From Rhododendron vialii (lineage: Eukaryota > Streptophyta > Magnoliopsida > Ericales > Ericaceae), in assembly GCF_030253575.1 (NCBI RefSeq), contig NC_080567.1:30888501-30952500 (forward strand): DNA of 64,000 bases, in the 5' to 3' direction. The notes beneath the pieces were generated by a model, which had not been told where the DNA came from, searched no databases, and worked only from the letters and a program-made list of their open reading frames with translations. Both the position numbers and the translations under genes were made by a program. Shown one piece after another: positions 19,429 through 31,975 of this stretch (the stretch's first letter is position 1; each line of letters opens with the position of its first letter).

Positions 19429-22400
19429 ATACATATAAGATATGTATGTAATTATATATCTATTCATTTTCTCCTCCTCTGCTCTTTATCTTCTCTGCGT
19501 CTATGTTTATCCTTCCTTCTATTATCTATTCTCACACATCTTCCTAGTCTGCTTCTTTTCCGTGTCTCACATCTTATACTTCTCTGTTCTCTTCATATAT
19601 AAGTATCCTCTTTTTCAGCTCGTCTTTGCTCCGGTATCTCTCTTTTTTCTTCAATCCTTTTCGCCTTTATAAGACGAGAATGGTTCAACAAGTGTTATTT
19701 GCCTGGGGAGGGGTATATAAATACCATTTTACAATCAATGTATTATGCTTGTCACGTGTAGAAAACACAGCTTCTCTGGCCAGCTACTAGACAAAAATTC
19801 TAATGATATTTGTACCAGTACTCATCTCTCCCATACTAAATTCTGCTAACCATGCAACTTTAACCCATTTACTTCAAAGGCCATTTCCAAATGCTGGTCC
19901 CTATAGTTGAGGGTAGTGGGAGGGGTGAACTGAACTCAAACCTGACCCCTATTATGGACAAAGTAGCTTCTGTCAGACTTGAATCCGAGCTCCCATGCTT
20001 GCAGCCTGAGTATTTCACCAACCTCTGAGCTGTGGTCCGTTACACGCTTGAATACCAGAGGTAAAGGTTCTGAAAACTAGAGGATACTGGAAAAAAAGAG
20101 CAATAGTTGTATGATGAGATATTGTGCATACCGATGCTCTGGACTATTAATGAAAGAAGCATGGTAATGTGCACATACATTGATTTGGGTCTCTAGTCGT
20201 GCCCTCTCTGATGCCATTTGGCTTTGATTTGGGGGCATGGTTTTACAACAAAACGTCCTTGTAGCTCCTCGGTTCTTGGAGGTTTAGGGGGGGCACTGTT
20301 TTAGTGGTATTCTGAGAGCAGCCACTTTGTGCATATATTGCCAAAGGTTAGGTCTGTCTCCAATCATCCCCCGCCCATACCCCCAATGATAGGGGACTAG
20401 ATGGGTTATGTTATGTTGTTGTTGTTGTTGTAGTTGTCTGACGAGGTTTAAACCAAGCTTATCATGCCTGAGTACATAGGCAAGGCTTCTTTCCATAACA
20501 GCCCTAACGAATTCATCTGATTACTTGATAATCAGAATATCCCACAACAGTTGATGAACTCGAGTTGTCACCCTAACAGCTACAACTATCAACGCGAAGA
20601 TGCCATATTAGGCTTTTCTACCCGGGTGTCATACTTCAAACCAATATTTAATATCGATTATATCAGTTCTTTTGAGGCTGCATTTCCTTCATGCAAAATG
20701 AGGGCTAGACACTATTTGCAAGGATGATGAATAAGAATTTAGAAAATTCTACAAGAAGTGATGTATAAAAATTAGCATTGACCAGACTACCTAGTACCCA
20801 CATAAACTTGAAGAATTAAATTTCTAGAGTCAACATTGTGTTTTTGGCAACTAATATCAACATTATTTAACTATTTTTGTACAGTAATGGCACTTCTAAG
20901 CCAGTATAGTTAAACCCCACAAATAAGCCATAGACCTCAGAAAAATTAGAGGCAAACCTCTGGCGCCATCCAGAAAGCAGTCCCTTTGGATGATTTTATG
21001 TCATTTAGTTTGGTAGCCTGGTGAATACACAAGATAATAATTATGTATTTCAAACTCTAAAAGCCATAAGAGGGAAAAAAGACCATGTTCAACTGAAAGA
21101 AATAACCTTTGCCAATCCAAAATCTGCAAGTTTTACAGATCCACTTGCATCCACCAATATGTTAGCACACTTGATATCCCTTACAGATGAGAAAGAAAGA
21201 CAAATCTTAGAACAAAGGGAAGCCACAATTACACACTATGACACGTGATTATATTTTGAGCTTCAAAAAGAAAAAGAAAAAATGTTGATCCAACAGAATC
21301 TCCCACTCCCAGTTGCCAATATTTCCCCACCTATGGCATCATGCAATCATGCATAAATACTTCAACAGTAAGTCAATTTCCAACATTCTGGCTTCCCCGA
21401 GATTGCAAAACCACAGCACAGGAAAGACAATAACATCTTTCTGGCACTCGATACCCTTTAACAGAACTAAATTCCAAATAAACATCTCGAACAGGAAAGA
21501 CCATATACGTAGAAGGAAGAAGACCATTTCTAAAAAAAAGACCAAAACCCATTAGAACTACTAAAAAAGACCATTTCTATCACCTGTGAACCACATTACG
21601 GCAATGAAGATAATTCAAGCCATTCAAAATCTGTCTTGTGTACGCTGAGACTTGGGAATCCCGTAGCTGATACTTTTGGTAGAGATTTGCAAGCGAACCT
21701 TTGGTTACAAGTTCTAGAAAGATGTAGAGTTTGCTATCATCCTGCAAAGATCATTTACACATTCCAAAAGAAGAAAAACAACGACATTGTCTCCAATCTT
21801 GATAACTTAGTAAGAGAATCAGAACACATATAACCAAAGTAGAATAGGATATTTTAGTCATTTACCAACCAAAAAAAGTGATGACATAACAATGTCTATA
21901 TTGTTGTATTGCCTTTGCACACAAGACATAGTCACGCAAGAGGGTGGCAGTGTTAGAAACTTGGAAATATTGGTGGACCCCTTTTCAACACTTTGAACTT
22001 ATAAGATAAATGGTGATCTGACATAATCTTGGTACATTTACTCTTCAATTTGTTGTCTAGCCAATTGGAACCAGAGGCATTGCTAAGGTAATGTGAATGT
22101 TCTTTATTATGCTTGAGAGTATTGGTTCAAAGTTTGGGGTTGCGGGTGGAAAAATAGCCAACCCACCAAGTGCAGGTAGGTTACAAATTTATCCCCTTAC
22201 CCTGCTAAACCAACCCGTGCACATCCCTATTTGGGGATAACCACATGTCAAATAACACATTTTGGCGCTTCCTACACGCAATTGGCATGGAGAACATCGA
22301 AACAACACATAAGCACTTCTTTTGTACTGTGGTTCAACCAGGACAAAAGCAAAAGTAGGCATCAGTAGGTTTGTACCAAAAAAAATGTTCCTCACACTAG

Positions 22401-25400
22401 GATTGTGGATGGCCATATATTTGTGGGACATATTGGCTGGGGAAAATAACTCAAGATTAAGTCATAACATGTTCATAGACTTTTGCCGGAGTTGCAGCTT
22501 CCTGTTTCAATACAAGAATGTCGGCATGGAAAAGAACATCAGATTTCAGCAACAAAAGCATTTTTAAGTGCGCAATCAATGAAAAGGTTGGTAAGACGAA
22601 GTTGATATCCCACAACAATAGAAAGCAAAGAGGAATAGGAGGAATCAAACCCATTCAAAAGATAGAAAGCATACCTTGTCGGTACCAAGATATTGAACTA
22701 TGTTCTCATGTTCGAACTGGCTTAAGAGGGAAATCTCCTGAATCAATTAGCAACAGATCAGAAAAAAGGATGCCATGCAACCAAATTTAGCAATGAACTG
22801 TATATAAGGATTACTGGACCATGAGAAATTTCCTTTACCTGTTCAAGTTGAAAAATGCTTTGCTTTCCCTGGCTTCCTTGATCAAGCAAAGACACCTCCT
22901 TCACAGCAAAGAAAAACCCTCCGCTGCAGAAAACATAAACTGCACAATGAGGACAGAAACAAAGCTAGGTGGGGCATGCACGGAAAAGAATGTGGTCTGC
23001 TAAACGACAGAAAAACAGAAGACGAGTAAGAAGAGCTCCACTAGAAGAATACGTAGATGATAAAGAGATAAAAAAAAAATGTTTATATATAAAAAGCCGC
23101 AACCATTCGCCGCGATAAAGGTGACCGGAAAAAACAGCAGTGATATTAAAAAGTGCATGCCATTCTGTGGGCTTCAAAATTCTTCCTTCAAAACTAAAAG
23201 GAGCCCAACCTAGAACATGAAGAAATCACTAATTATGCACAACAACCAGAAACGCCAATAGTTACTTGCATTTTGACAACCTAACCAATAACATCGGCAT
23301 AGAGCAGTTTACAACGAAACCTTCAAGGTCCAAACTGCGCATTCATCAGTCCTTGGTAAAAGCGCTACCCCACTAGCACTTGCACTTTGATGATTCACAG
23401 CATCAAATTTAGAAAAACCCGAATCACGTCACGATATGATCCCCATGCATGTTACCTCAGCTTCTCGATACAGACCCATCCATCAATATTCAAAACTCGG
23501 GGTGTTAGCTTCAGACAAACTCCGATCCATTCCTACTGACAAACAATTAAGTTTTCAGGATAATTGGTGTTCTAGCATAGTGTTAAAGCTGGATTTAAGT
23601 ATTGTTAACCATTACTCCGATCAATGTGCATTTTGTTATGCGTGTATCCTTGCACCTTGAGTATTTTGTCTCTCTATGTGCGAGGCAGGTCATAAGTGAC
23701 GGGAGTGTTACCTTGACATGCATTGCAGGTTAGAGTAGCCATTATCTAACAGCCTTACTTCAGGCACCAACCGTGATATAACTTTACCAAAAAATCTTAA
23801 AACAGTCCAACTATGACGAAGCAAAGACTGGCCATGCACTTCCAACACTTAAATAGTTATGCAACACTAGCTTAGAAAGCTAACGAAAATATCTCTTGTT
23901 CTTATGGAAATGAAATTTGAGCAGAGTTTCCACCTTAGTTGCAGGAACCTTCAACTATGTCCACGTTTCTTCGACGGAAAAGCGTTTCCGCCTTCCCGTC
24001 GAAGGAAACTCCAAGAAACTCGTCCCAATGACGACGGGAACTCGTTCCTTACCTGTACGGGACCTTACACCCAAAAAACGGTTAAGAGACTTACCATTCA
24101 AGCTGCAATTGGTACCTTTAGAGTTATTTTGTTCTTGTTGGTGTGCACATCTGATATTAACCTTCTAGAGTCATACTAATGCCTTTAACTTTTATGCCTA
24201 CTTAATATGCACAAGAGCTCTATTGTGTAATCATGTGCTACAATTAAAATGTTGAAATATAACTAGAAACTTATAATTTTAATAGTAATATTTTATGTTG
24301 TAGAATAATATTTTTATATTGACATTTAACAATATAAAATTCTAAAATATATTTATAATTTTAATAATTTTTCCTAACCGCTCCCAATGGCGCTCCCACA
24401 CTTCTATGATCATCCGCTCCCCCGTCCCTGCCCCCGCTCCCGCTTCGTGTAACTAAGGTTTCCACTCATGACTTTGCAGCATTGTGGCACTGAATAGCCC
24501 ATAGAAATGGAGAAAATGCAACGGTCCACAGGATTCTGAGGTTCTGTATCTTCCGATATCAAATCCAAGCGACCAACTTTTTCAAGTTATTAAAATACAA
24601 GGACAAACCTTCCCAAGCTAAAGTTTAACCTACCAAAAAGAAACCAACCCAATAAAGGTTGAGAGGCATCAAAATCAACAAGTGAACGCTCTCATCATTG
24701 TCGGTAACTGAAACGTTTGCAAACACCTATAGTATTCATGGAACCCAGAATTCCAGTTTTTTTTTTTTTTTTTGGTAAATTGCTTCATTGACAACCAACC
24801 AAAAAACAGGATCTAAGGGGCATACCCCATAACCAACAAACTCAAGCCAAAAGGGAGAGACAAAGCACAACACTCTAGCAGAGAAACTAACCCTGAGCCA
24901 AATGAGCACCAATACAGTGGGCCTAAACAAAGACTGGGATCAACACAAGGATTAGCTATTTAGCTTCTTTCTAACAGTGTCCCTTAGCACTATATTCCCA
25001 GCTCAGCCTATTGCAGTTTGAAAGTAATCCCTTGCGGCTATTGAGAATGCTAAGGTCTATGTATAAGGTGGATATGGGTCCTGCCTAAGCGCTTGTGGTT
25101 TCTCTTTTTTTAAGCTTAACTGGGTGACGTGAATTGCCGAAAGATGACCAGTTGTAGTGGTTTGAAACCCGAGTTGGGCCCTCAAGGGTTGATCGCATCA
25201 TACAACGAATTGTTTTCCCCAACCAATAGTAAGGGTCAGAGGTTTTTCTATTTCTAAAGATCACAAAGAAGGTTCCTGGAATCTTATTTTGTTGGCTTAG
25301 CATTCAACAAACTGGTAGACTTATTAATGAATTCTTTGAGCCAGCTTTGTTATTCCTACTGATTCTAGCCAGTCCAGCAGGAGCTTCATATGGGGGTTTA

Positions 25401-27734
25401 GATCCAGTCGATACAAATAGGTGTGTCTTCCCTCACCCACCGGTAGAGTGCTGGTAGTGTGGATTTAGCAATTCCTACCCTTTTCAATCAGAGAAAGAAA
25501 GCCTTCGGATATCTATCCTTACCCTACCAACAGGAACAAAAAAGAACCCAGCCACAAGAAGACAGGCATAGTGGTGGGGCAATGGTACCAGATGTTAAGG
25601 AGAGAGAACTGAGTTGGTCTCAATGAGAGCCCAGGCAAGGTTGCTTAAAGCCGGCCGACCGATAGGCGAAAGAGAATCAACTAGTTTAGTTCTGATCTGA
25701 GTAGGCCCATAATAGGGAAAATCCTACCCCTGTTTTCAGATCTACAACGATCCCATCTTGAGACCAAGAATCCTACGTCAATTTACTAAACTTAGGGAAG
25801 TGTACGACGACATTCGGACAAAAAAGTGGCACAGCAAGGGACCTTCACTTTGGATTACTCCAGCTTAGATTACACAGTCAAGAACTTGTTCTGCTGAAGA
25901 AATTGTTGCTTCAAATGCCGAAGCCAATTCCCTATCGTTTCTGTCAATTATGGCATATGAAACAACTTATGCACAACCACATACTAAAGATAGTTACTTG
26001 TGTTCACATATAGCAGTTCTCCTATATCTCCTTTCCCTCAACTTCTATAAGCTGTGCCAATTACCTCTTTCCTTAATAGCAGCTGTGAGGATATTTTGAA
26101 ATTTAAAGAGAGTAATCCACATATTTCCTATTCATACTCACATAATCACACGGTATCCACATATTGGTCAACACTCAAACCTCGAATATAATGATCCTGA
26201 GCATTTGGTTGTCGCGTTGAAATACTTGGTAATTTCCATATGGTCATGTCAACTAAAATGCAAAGGATGTGGTCAAGATGTAATTAACCTGCTAAATAAC
26301 AGAATTGTGTGTGTATCATCAGTCGAAACACAAGATAAATGCAGCAGTTTTACTCCAGTATGCATTGTGTCAATCATTTTTACTGATAACTCATGATGAT
26401 CATGAAAATTACTTGCTTCTGATGCTCCAACCAAATCATGCTTCAAAAGGTACTTAGAAGGGGTAATGCACGCCAATTTCAGTGTATGAAGCCAACAGCA
26501 AGTTCTAATAAATACAGAGTCAATTTTCCTGTTAATTGCTGATTGTCGTAGTAACTTGCATAAATTTCCACCACCTGTTGTCCAATTCCAAGAAAAACAG
26601 AAACGGCAAGACCTCCATCTCATGAATAACGTTAACCAATCACAATACATTGTGACAGAATTGACACAAAAGAATCTAATTCAAAGAACAACGATAGAGC
26701 ATGTTTTTAAACAAACTGTTATCCATTATAACCAGGTCTAGAGGGGGGAATACTTACTCGGTGAAGCCTTCATACACTGTTCCAAAAGACCCTCTCCCAA
26801 GAAAGTCGCCCTTCTGCCAACACTTGATGCTGCGCTCAAACTCCCCATTAGGAGAAATAGAATTCAAAGGTTCCCTAGTCATCGCATTAGAGGATACCTC
26901 ATCCTTACCATCATTTGATGTATCCGGACAAGATTCCAAACTAACACTATCATCTCTTACCAACACCCTATCGATATCTAATTCGCCCACAATTTCGCCA
27001 TCAACTCCCTCGACGTCTTCTTCAATTCCCCTATCCTCTTCTTTCGACATTACGCTAGTCGTAATCCCTAACCCTTCTGTTGAACACAACTCCTCGTCGT
27101 CTTGAGGTCCAAAAGACCTCAACAAATCCCAAGTTGAGCTAACATGGTCCACTACAGGTTGCGTAATTGCCGGCGGAGGAACAAGTAATGGCGGCCGATC
27201 ACCCTTGATTCCACATCCACCTACCCTACTGCATCTCACACTAACCCGAGACTCGTTGTCATCATGTCTAACTTCATCAATCTTTCTAACCCTAGCTTGT
27301 ACCTCTGCTGGATTTTTTAAACCATTCTTTAACCGAGAACACTTGTCTCCAACTCGAATCTGAGCTTGAAAAGCATCTGATAAAGCATCTTCAACGAATC
27401 CACTAACACCGAGTCTCTCCAAATTATGACTAGTACCACCAGAACTAGGGCTAAGCAAATGGCAAGAGCGAGACTTACGAGCCTCCCAATCCGCAGCCGG
27501 AATAGCGAAATCGTCGGGTCCAGAAAGCCCCAAGAAGGTGCAAATTCGATCGAACTCGCCGTCGGTTCCTCGGATGCGGAGACTACCCCGGTCTAGGTCG
27601 TCGAGCGATTTCGCCCGGAATTGAGGCGGAGGCCATTCGCACGCGTAACAGGACGGCTCGTAGTCTACGTTCTTGATCGCGTTTCGTCTTTCGAGCCTTC
27701 GCTTCTGCTGCTGCTGCTTCCGGTTAGAGCTCAT
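18111..27734 (-). CDS. MEKK1: MEKK1-type MAP kinase kinase kinase
   Basis: A MAPKKK that phosphorylates MAPK kinases in stress and immune signalling. Eight minus-strand exons: 26758-27734, 22839-22923, 22675-22737, 21584-21741, 21107-21179, 20958-21017, 18761-18871, 18111-18323. All joins are in phase, giving 579 aa, close to Arabidopsis MEKK1. The long N-terminal regulatory region (residues ~1-300) is basic at first (KQQQQKRRLERR). The kinase domain follows: P-loop GRGSFGTVYEG, lysine in FAVKEVSLL, catalytic HRDIKCANIL, DFGLAK, activation/P+1 loop GTAFWMAPE, then IWSLGCTVLEM and DDRPTAAQLLDHPFV. Every key catalytic residue is present. The start ATG is embedded in a GA repeat. The 3.8-kb intron 1 splits the P-loop from the ATP-binding lysine. 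MEKK1 against a close MAPKKK paralogue is not settled by sequence reading. Confidence 0.93.
19155..19201 (+). mobile_element. 15-bp A-tailed micro-insertion with 16-bp TSD
   Basis: AAAGTTGATTGATATG occurs at 19155-19170 and 19186-19201. Between them are 15 bases, AACTTGTC plus A-tail. The tail motif ACTTGTC-A(n) is the same as in the insertion at 15331-15357, which suggests one source family. Located in MAPKKK intron 6. Confidence 0.65.
19369..19426. repeat. (CT) microsatellite, about 58 bp
   Basis: An uninterrupted CT dinucleotide run within the long MAPKKK intron between exons 6 and 7, followed by a pyrimidine-rich stretch to about 19670. A likely length-polymorphic marker. Confidence 0.95.
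19970..20042 (-). repeat. tRNA-like SINE head remnant in MAPKKK intron
   Basis: The minus strand reads AGCTCAGAGGTTGGTG (A-box-like), then about 35 bases later GGATTCAAGTC (B-box-like). This is the spacing of a tRNA-derived SINE promoter. Element ends were not resolved. Confidence 0.4.
20284..20434 (+). repeat. SINE-like fragment with (TTG) tail
   Basis: A body containing CACTTTGTGCATATATTGCC ends in TTATGTTGTTGTTGTTGTTG. Simple TTG tails are typical of some plant SINEs. A related diverged body (CTTTGTGCATTTATTGCC) occurs near 32914-33000. Confidence 0.45.
22924..26757 (-). other. MAPKKK intron 1 (3.8 kb)
   Basis: No independent gene supported. It holds a probable minus-strand A-tailed retroposon at about 24757-24950 and a block at about 25330-25800 of less AT-biased sequence with no recognised coding. 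Two C-rich motifs around 23965-24090 and 24370-24460 (GGAACTCG, CGCTCCC) look like a degraded repeat. Confidence 0.5.
24757..24950 (-). mobile_element. Probable A-tailed LINE/retroposon 3' end
   Basis: A run of about 17 T at 24758-24774 (poly-A on the minus strand) borders a stretch whose minus strand resembles a LINE 3' UTR. No target duplication was confirmed at the right border. Confidence 0.4.
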
Positions 27735-27781
27735 CTCTCTCTCTCTCTCTCTCTTAAACTGTCACCATACTGGAAGAAATT

Positions 27782-27815
<34 letters not shown>
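27735..27815 (-). promoter_or_regulatory. GA-repeat 5' leader of the MAPKKK gene
   Basis: On the coding strand the ATG directly follows a (GA) run (27735-27752). A second, longer run lies at about 27787-27815. Such GA/CT leaders are common in plant 5' UTRs and may bind GAGA-type BPC factors (inference). Confidence 0.6.
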
Positions 27816-27817
<2 letters not shown>

Positions 27818-28140
27818 ATTTTTGGAGTCTTTTTTGAGTTGAAAAGCACAGGGAGGGAGAGGGAACCGGGGAAGTGGTAAAAGCGCGACGCGGTGCCACG
27901 TGGCCGGGTACAACGGAATGGTGAAGACTGAAGAGTGCAGTCGCGCCAAAATGGCCAAGGACAAACTAATCCATCACTTTCCCCCGTCAACTGCTCGATC
28001 CCATCCAAACGTGTCCTCCACGGACTCCGAGTCCCCGCAGTGCTCTAAAAAGACTGCAATTTGCGGCTAGACCTAGGTAACAGGTCGTATCGGATCGTGT
28101 TCGTATCGTCTCAGTCGGTTAGTGTCACAAACCACCTAAT

Positions 28141-28524
28141 CCGAATTCGATCCATTTAGAATTCGTATTTCTCGAGTCGTGTCATTTTCGTGTTTCGTGT
28201 CAGAAATGCTCAACCCTAACCCGTTAACTTCGTGTCCAGTTTGTATCGTGTTATTGTATCTGTTGTCCGACTCTATATAGAATTACAGATATACCATATA
28301 TTATATATATATGTTCATGTTAATGGGTGACACAGGTTAGTAACCGTGTTGATCGTGTCAATTTCGTGTTTCGATCGTTCAACCCGAACCAGACCCATTT
28401 AGAATTCGTATTCTCGAGTCGTGTCATTTTCGTGTTTCGTGTCAGAAATGTTCAACCCTAACGCGTTAACTTCATGTCCGATTCGTGTCGTGTTATCGTA
28501 TTTCGTATCCGTTGCTCAACTCTA
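28141..28524. repeat. Direct repeat pair, about 135-140 bp units
   Basis: Copies at 28141-28275 and 28383-28524 share CATTTAGAATTCGTATT, CTCGAGTCGTGTCATTTTCG and TGTTTCGTGTCAGAAATG with few differences. They resemble a dispersed plant non-coding repeat rich in CGTGTCGT motifs. Class unknown; no coding capacity. Confidence 0.65.
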
Positions 28525-28526
28525 TT

Positions 28527-29112
28527 TGCAGCCCCATCAAACGACACGTTTTGGACCAAGTTGAGATATTACTGTACTCCCATTTTCACAACACAGACTC
28601 GCACATACTCTCTCTCTCTCTCTCTCTCCCCTTCGTCCTCTTCTTTGATTTCTTCTGCAATTTTTCTTTCTCCACTTCACCCTTTCATCTTTGTCCAGTC
28701 TTCACCCTTTCTAAAAGGCATACATGAGCAGTTATAATAAATGGTAATACCCAAAGAGGAACAAGAATAATTTGAGTAAAGCTTTGATGAAATTGATTTG
28801 GGTTTTTTCTATCGGTTCTTGTGATTCACTCTAGTTTGCTAGAGATTTTGAACCAGAATACAAAACTCCATGGATAAAGAGTTAGTTACTTGGTTCTCTC
28901 TTCTCTTCCAGAATTTCTAGATTTTATGAATTGTTTCCTTCTCAAATTAAGTTTTTAGTTGGGAGCATTTTTTCCCATATATGATTTAGAATTCAAGTCT
29001 TCTAAGTTTTAAAAAATTTGTTTGATGATCAAAACTGGTCGGAAATTATAGATTTTTAGTTTGGAGTACTCCATCTCTTGGAGAAGAAAACAAGAAACGA
29101 GGACAAAATGGG

Positions 29113-29146
<34 letters not shown>

Positions 29147-29235
29147 TGCGTGTCTGACCAATGGAAAGAGCTTCTGTGTAATATCTCAACTTGGCCCAAA
29201 AAGGTGGGGCTGCAAGTTTCAGTCTTTTCAGAGAG
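28527..29235. mobile_element. Inverted-terminal-repeat element of about 700 bp
   Basis: TTTGCAGCCCC plus CCAAGTTGAGATATTAC (left, from about 28527) recur in reverse complement on the right (about 29170-29220). Each is followed inward by a GA/CT run (28608-28628 and 29116-29142). This gives terminal inverted repeats of about 100 bp with no transposase. Borders approximate. Confidence 0.5.
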
Positions 29236-29347
29236 CTGCAGGGACTCGGAGCCCGTCTTCCACGCGGGATCAACTGTTGCGGCTGTTTGTTAGTTGTCGT
29301 AGACGTTGCGTGAGAAATAAAATTCACTTGAAATGTTAAAGCCTAGT

Positions 29348-29584
29348 GCTCCGTTTCGGAACGTAAAATAAGTATTTATTTTAAAAAAAATTAATTTCAA
29401 GCTTAAAAATAATGTGTTTACGTAAATAATTTTTCTACCAATATGAATTTTGTTTGATAGATTTTATCAAGATCTTTAATACAGTACAAAAAAATTAAAA
29501 AATTATTTTTTATTTACATTATTTTTGAGTTTGAAAATATGAAATAAACTGCTTATTTTTTAAAAAGGTTTCTGGAACGGAAGC
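29348..29584. mobile_element. AT-rich foldback MITE, family 1
   Basis: Left CTCCGTTTCGGAACG faces right GGAACGGAAGC. The body is shared, in reverse orientation, with the copies at 58391 and 43026 (AAAAATAATGT, TCAAGATCTTTAATAC, ACCAATATGAAT). It has no coding capacity. Confidence 0.7.
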
Positions 29585-29889
29585 TACGTGAAGTAAAAGA
29601 ACGGAATAAATTACTATATATTTTTGTGTGTTTTCTTAATAAGAATTCTTGCAGAAAACTGAAATTCATTCATTTTGATAAGATCTATTTTTCACGAAAA
29701 GTGTTTTTCATTGGTTTAAAACTGTTGGTTCCACAATTTTTTTGGGTAGTCGAACGCACAAAGTTATAGGAAAATTTAAATTTATTTATTTATTTTTGTG
29801 CAACTGAGCAAGACCTTACAACAAATACAATCCACAGTACTCCATATTTGATAGTACTAGTATCTAGTTTTTTTCCTCGTATCTGTTTT

Positions 29890-29991
29890 GAATTTTCTAT
29901 TCCACCTTTGAATTTCTTGTTTTTGAATTTTCTACTCCACCTTTGAATTTCTTGTTTTTGAATTTTCTATTCCACCTTTGAATTTCTTGTG
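29890..29991. repeat. Three tandem copies of a ~34-bp unit
   Basis: TTTGAATTTTCTATTCCACC plus TTTGAATTTCTTGT is repeated three times, with a single T/C change in the middle copy. Confidence 0.85.
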
Positions 29992-30171
29992 TAGAGTATC
30001 CTGGGTGGAGAAATCTAACTATTTTGGAGGGTTATGAGACACTTCGTGTCACTATTCATATCCAATAATGTGAAATAGAAAGAAAAAAATGTGAAATAGA
30101 GAATGGGTTAGAGCTGCTCTTCGATTATATTTGAACAAATAGGTGGTGGGTTGAAGATGCTATTAGGCCTT

Positions 30172-31970
30172 TGCTTCGCCTTCAAACCTCACCTTCAAAT
30201 TTAAGGTTGAAAACCCCAAGCGTAGGATTAGGTCGTCGGTAGCATAATAACCGAAAAGTCCGGGATCGTACCCACAGAGAATCGAAAATAGCTTAATCGG
30301 ATTGTAGGTTTTTTATGGTGGATTGTGGCGTTTAAGACGGGCAACTTGGTTTTGCTTTAAACGGTGAAAAGGCTGAAGTAACAGATTAGATAAGAGCTTA
30401 ATAAAGTAAAAGAGGCAAGTCTAGGGATCGTCTAAACTTTGACTTAAGCCGTTACCGGTTTTCAATTATAACTCAAGTGAGAGTCACGACTGCGCGCTTA
30501 TATTCGGAAGATTTAGCTTTAAAAGACTATGTTTATCGAAAGATGTAATTAACCGGAATTAAATCAATATATTCTTGCTAATGCATCTAACACGTAGGAG
30601 GCCACGAGCCTTCAATATGTCGCTTGCCAAGACCGCTTGACTAAACGACATACTAAGGAGTTAACACCCATCGCTTAGACCAAAATGACTAGGTTAATGA
30701 AATTCCGAAAACCATGATTTTAAGTCCGAAGGTTTGAGAACCAAATAACCACCTAAGTCATTTGGAAAAAGTAGCCAAAAACTTAGCCAAGAGACTACTC
30801 ACACATATTGAAAAGACTAGAAATTATGCTATGAAATGAAAACATGATTAACCGATAGAAACGGAAATAAACTTGATTTATATGAAGATCCAACTAGTAT
30901 CTACAACATTAATAAGTAAGAAATTAACATAAGACAAATACTTACTTGAGTTCTTAAGGAAATAACTTGAAAAACTTGAAAGACTAACAATGGAAAAACC
31001 TAGAGAGAAAACTAAAAACTTAAGCCTAAAATTACATATATGAGAGAGAAAGACTTACAACCTATTTATACAAATAAATCCACTCTCTACAAAAATATCC
31101 TAAAAACATACCAAAAGTAGCAACTATTCCATTAATAGAAAGTCCAAAAAGCAGCAAATATCTGGCCGAGAGCTCCCCGTATCGATACAGATTATGCAAA
31201 GTATCGATACCACATCGCTAAGCTGAAGAGACCAATTTCCCCGTAACGCTCCCGTATCGATACGGTTTATGGCCGTATCGATACGGAACTCTCTGCCTGC
31301 CCAATTAACCAACGCGTATCGATACGGCCCTTAATCCGTATCGATACGCAGAGCTTATCTCCAGTCTTCAGGCCAGACTCCAAGACTTGGCACCCGACGG
31401 CCCCGGAGCTCCACAACATCTTATTTTCATTCTCTAAAGTTAAGTAAAGACTACATTTTAAACCTTTCTTTACTTTTCTTTATTTAATGAAAATAAGAAA
31501 GTACCCCCCATTTGAAAATAATGGCATTACCAAAATTTCAAGATTCTATTTAAATCAAAATGTCAACCCCCCACTTTTAGTGTAAAATGGAAAACTGCAC
31601 ATTTTTCTCAAGAGAAAACGGCTCAAAACATGACCTTACTCTTCAAATAAAACCTTGAAACTTTGTAGTTACTCTTATAAAATTTCAAGGATCAATTACC
31701 GCCATTTTTAATCTCGAGAATCGATACTTTTTCAGAAAGTCATTTTTTCATACTTAGACAAATTTTAAGGGGCCGACAGGGTCTTCGGGTACTTGGAAGC
31801 ATCCGGAGCATTTCTTGGCGTTCAAACGTGCCTTATTTGCACGGTTTACCTGAAAACACAAAAAACACACCTTACGTGCAATATCATTATAAAAGCTAAA
31901 CAAACGCAAGTTAAAGCAACATAAAACGGGACTAGTCACACCAAATATCTACAATATTGAATGCTCATCA
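30172..31970 (-). mobile_element. Solo LTR 'A', 1.8 kb, with GCCTT target duplication
   Basis: On the minus strand it starts TGATGAGC and ends GAAGCA. Exact 5-bp duplications GCCTT flank it (30167-30171, 31971-31975). It matches the plus-strand element at 49551-51067 at both ends and in shared blocks (GATATTGCACGTAAGGT; CCTACGCTTGGGG), so both are one family. The interior has no open frame longer than about 60 codons and no second LTR, hence a solo LTR. It carries six copies of the palindrome GTATCGATAC at 31179-31347. LTR identity is inferred from TG...CA ends and the duplication; superfamily unresolved. Confidence 0.72.
31179..31347. repeat. Array of six GTATCGATAC palindromes
   Basis: Perfect 10-bp palindromes start at 31179, 31201, 31254, 31275, 31316 and 31338, mostly extended to CGTATCGATACGG. 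Spacings are 22, 53, 21, 41 and 22 bp, near multiples of about 21 except for the 53-bp step. Located inside solo LTR A. Confidence 0.9.
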
Positions 31971-31975
31971 GCCTT

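Noticed and set aside
26701..27105. 134-codon plus-strand frame, Ser/Pro-rich
   Set aside because: Antisense of MAPKKK exon 1; composition follows from the acidic sense strand.
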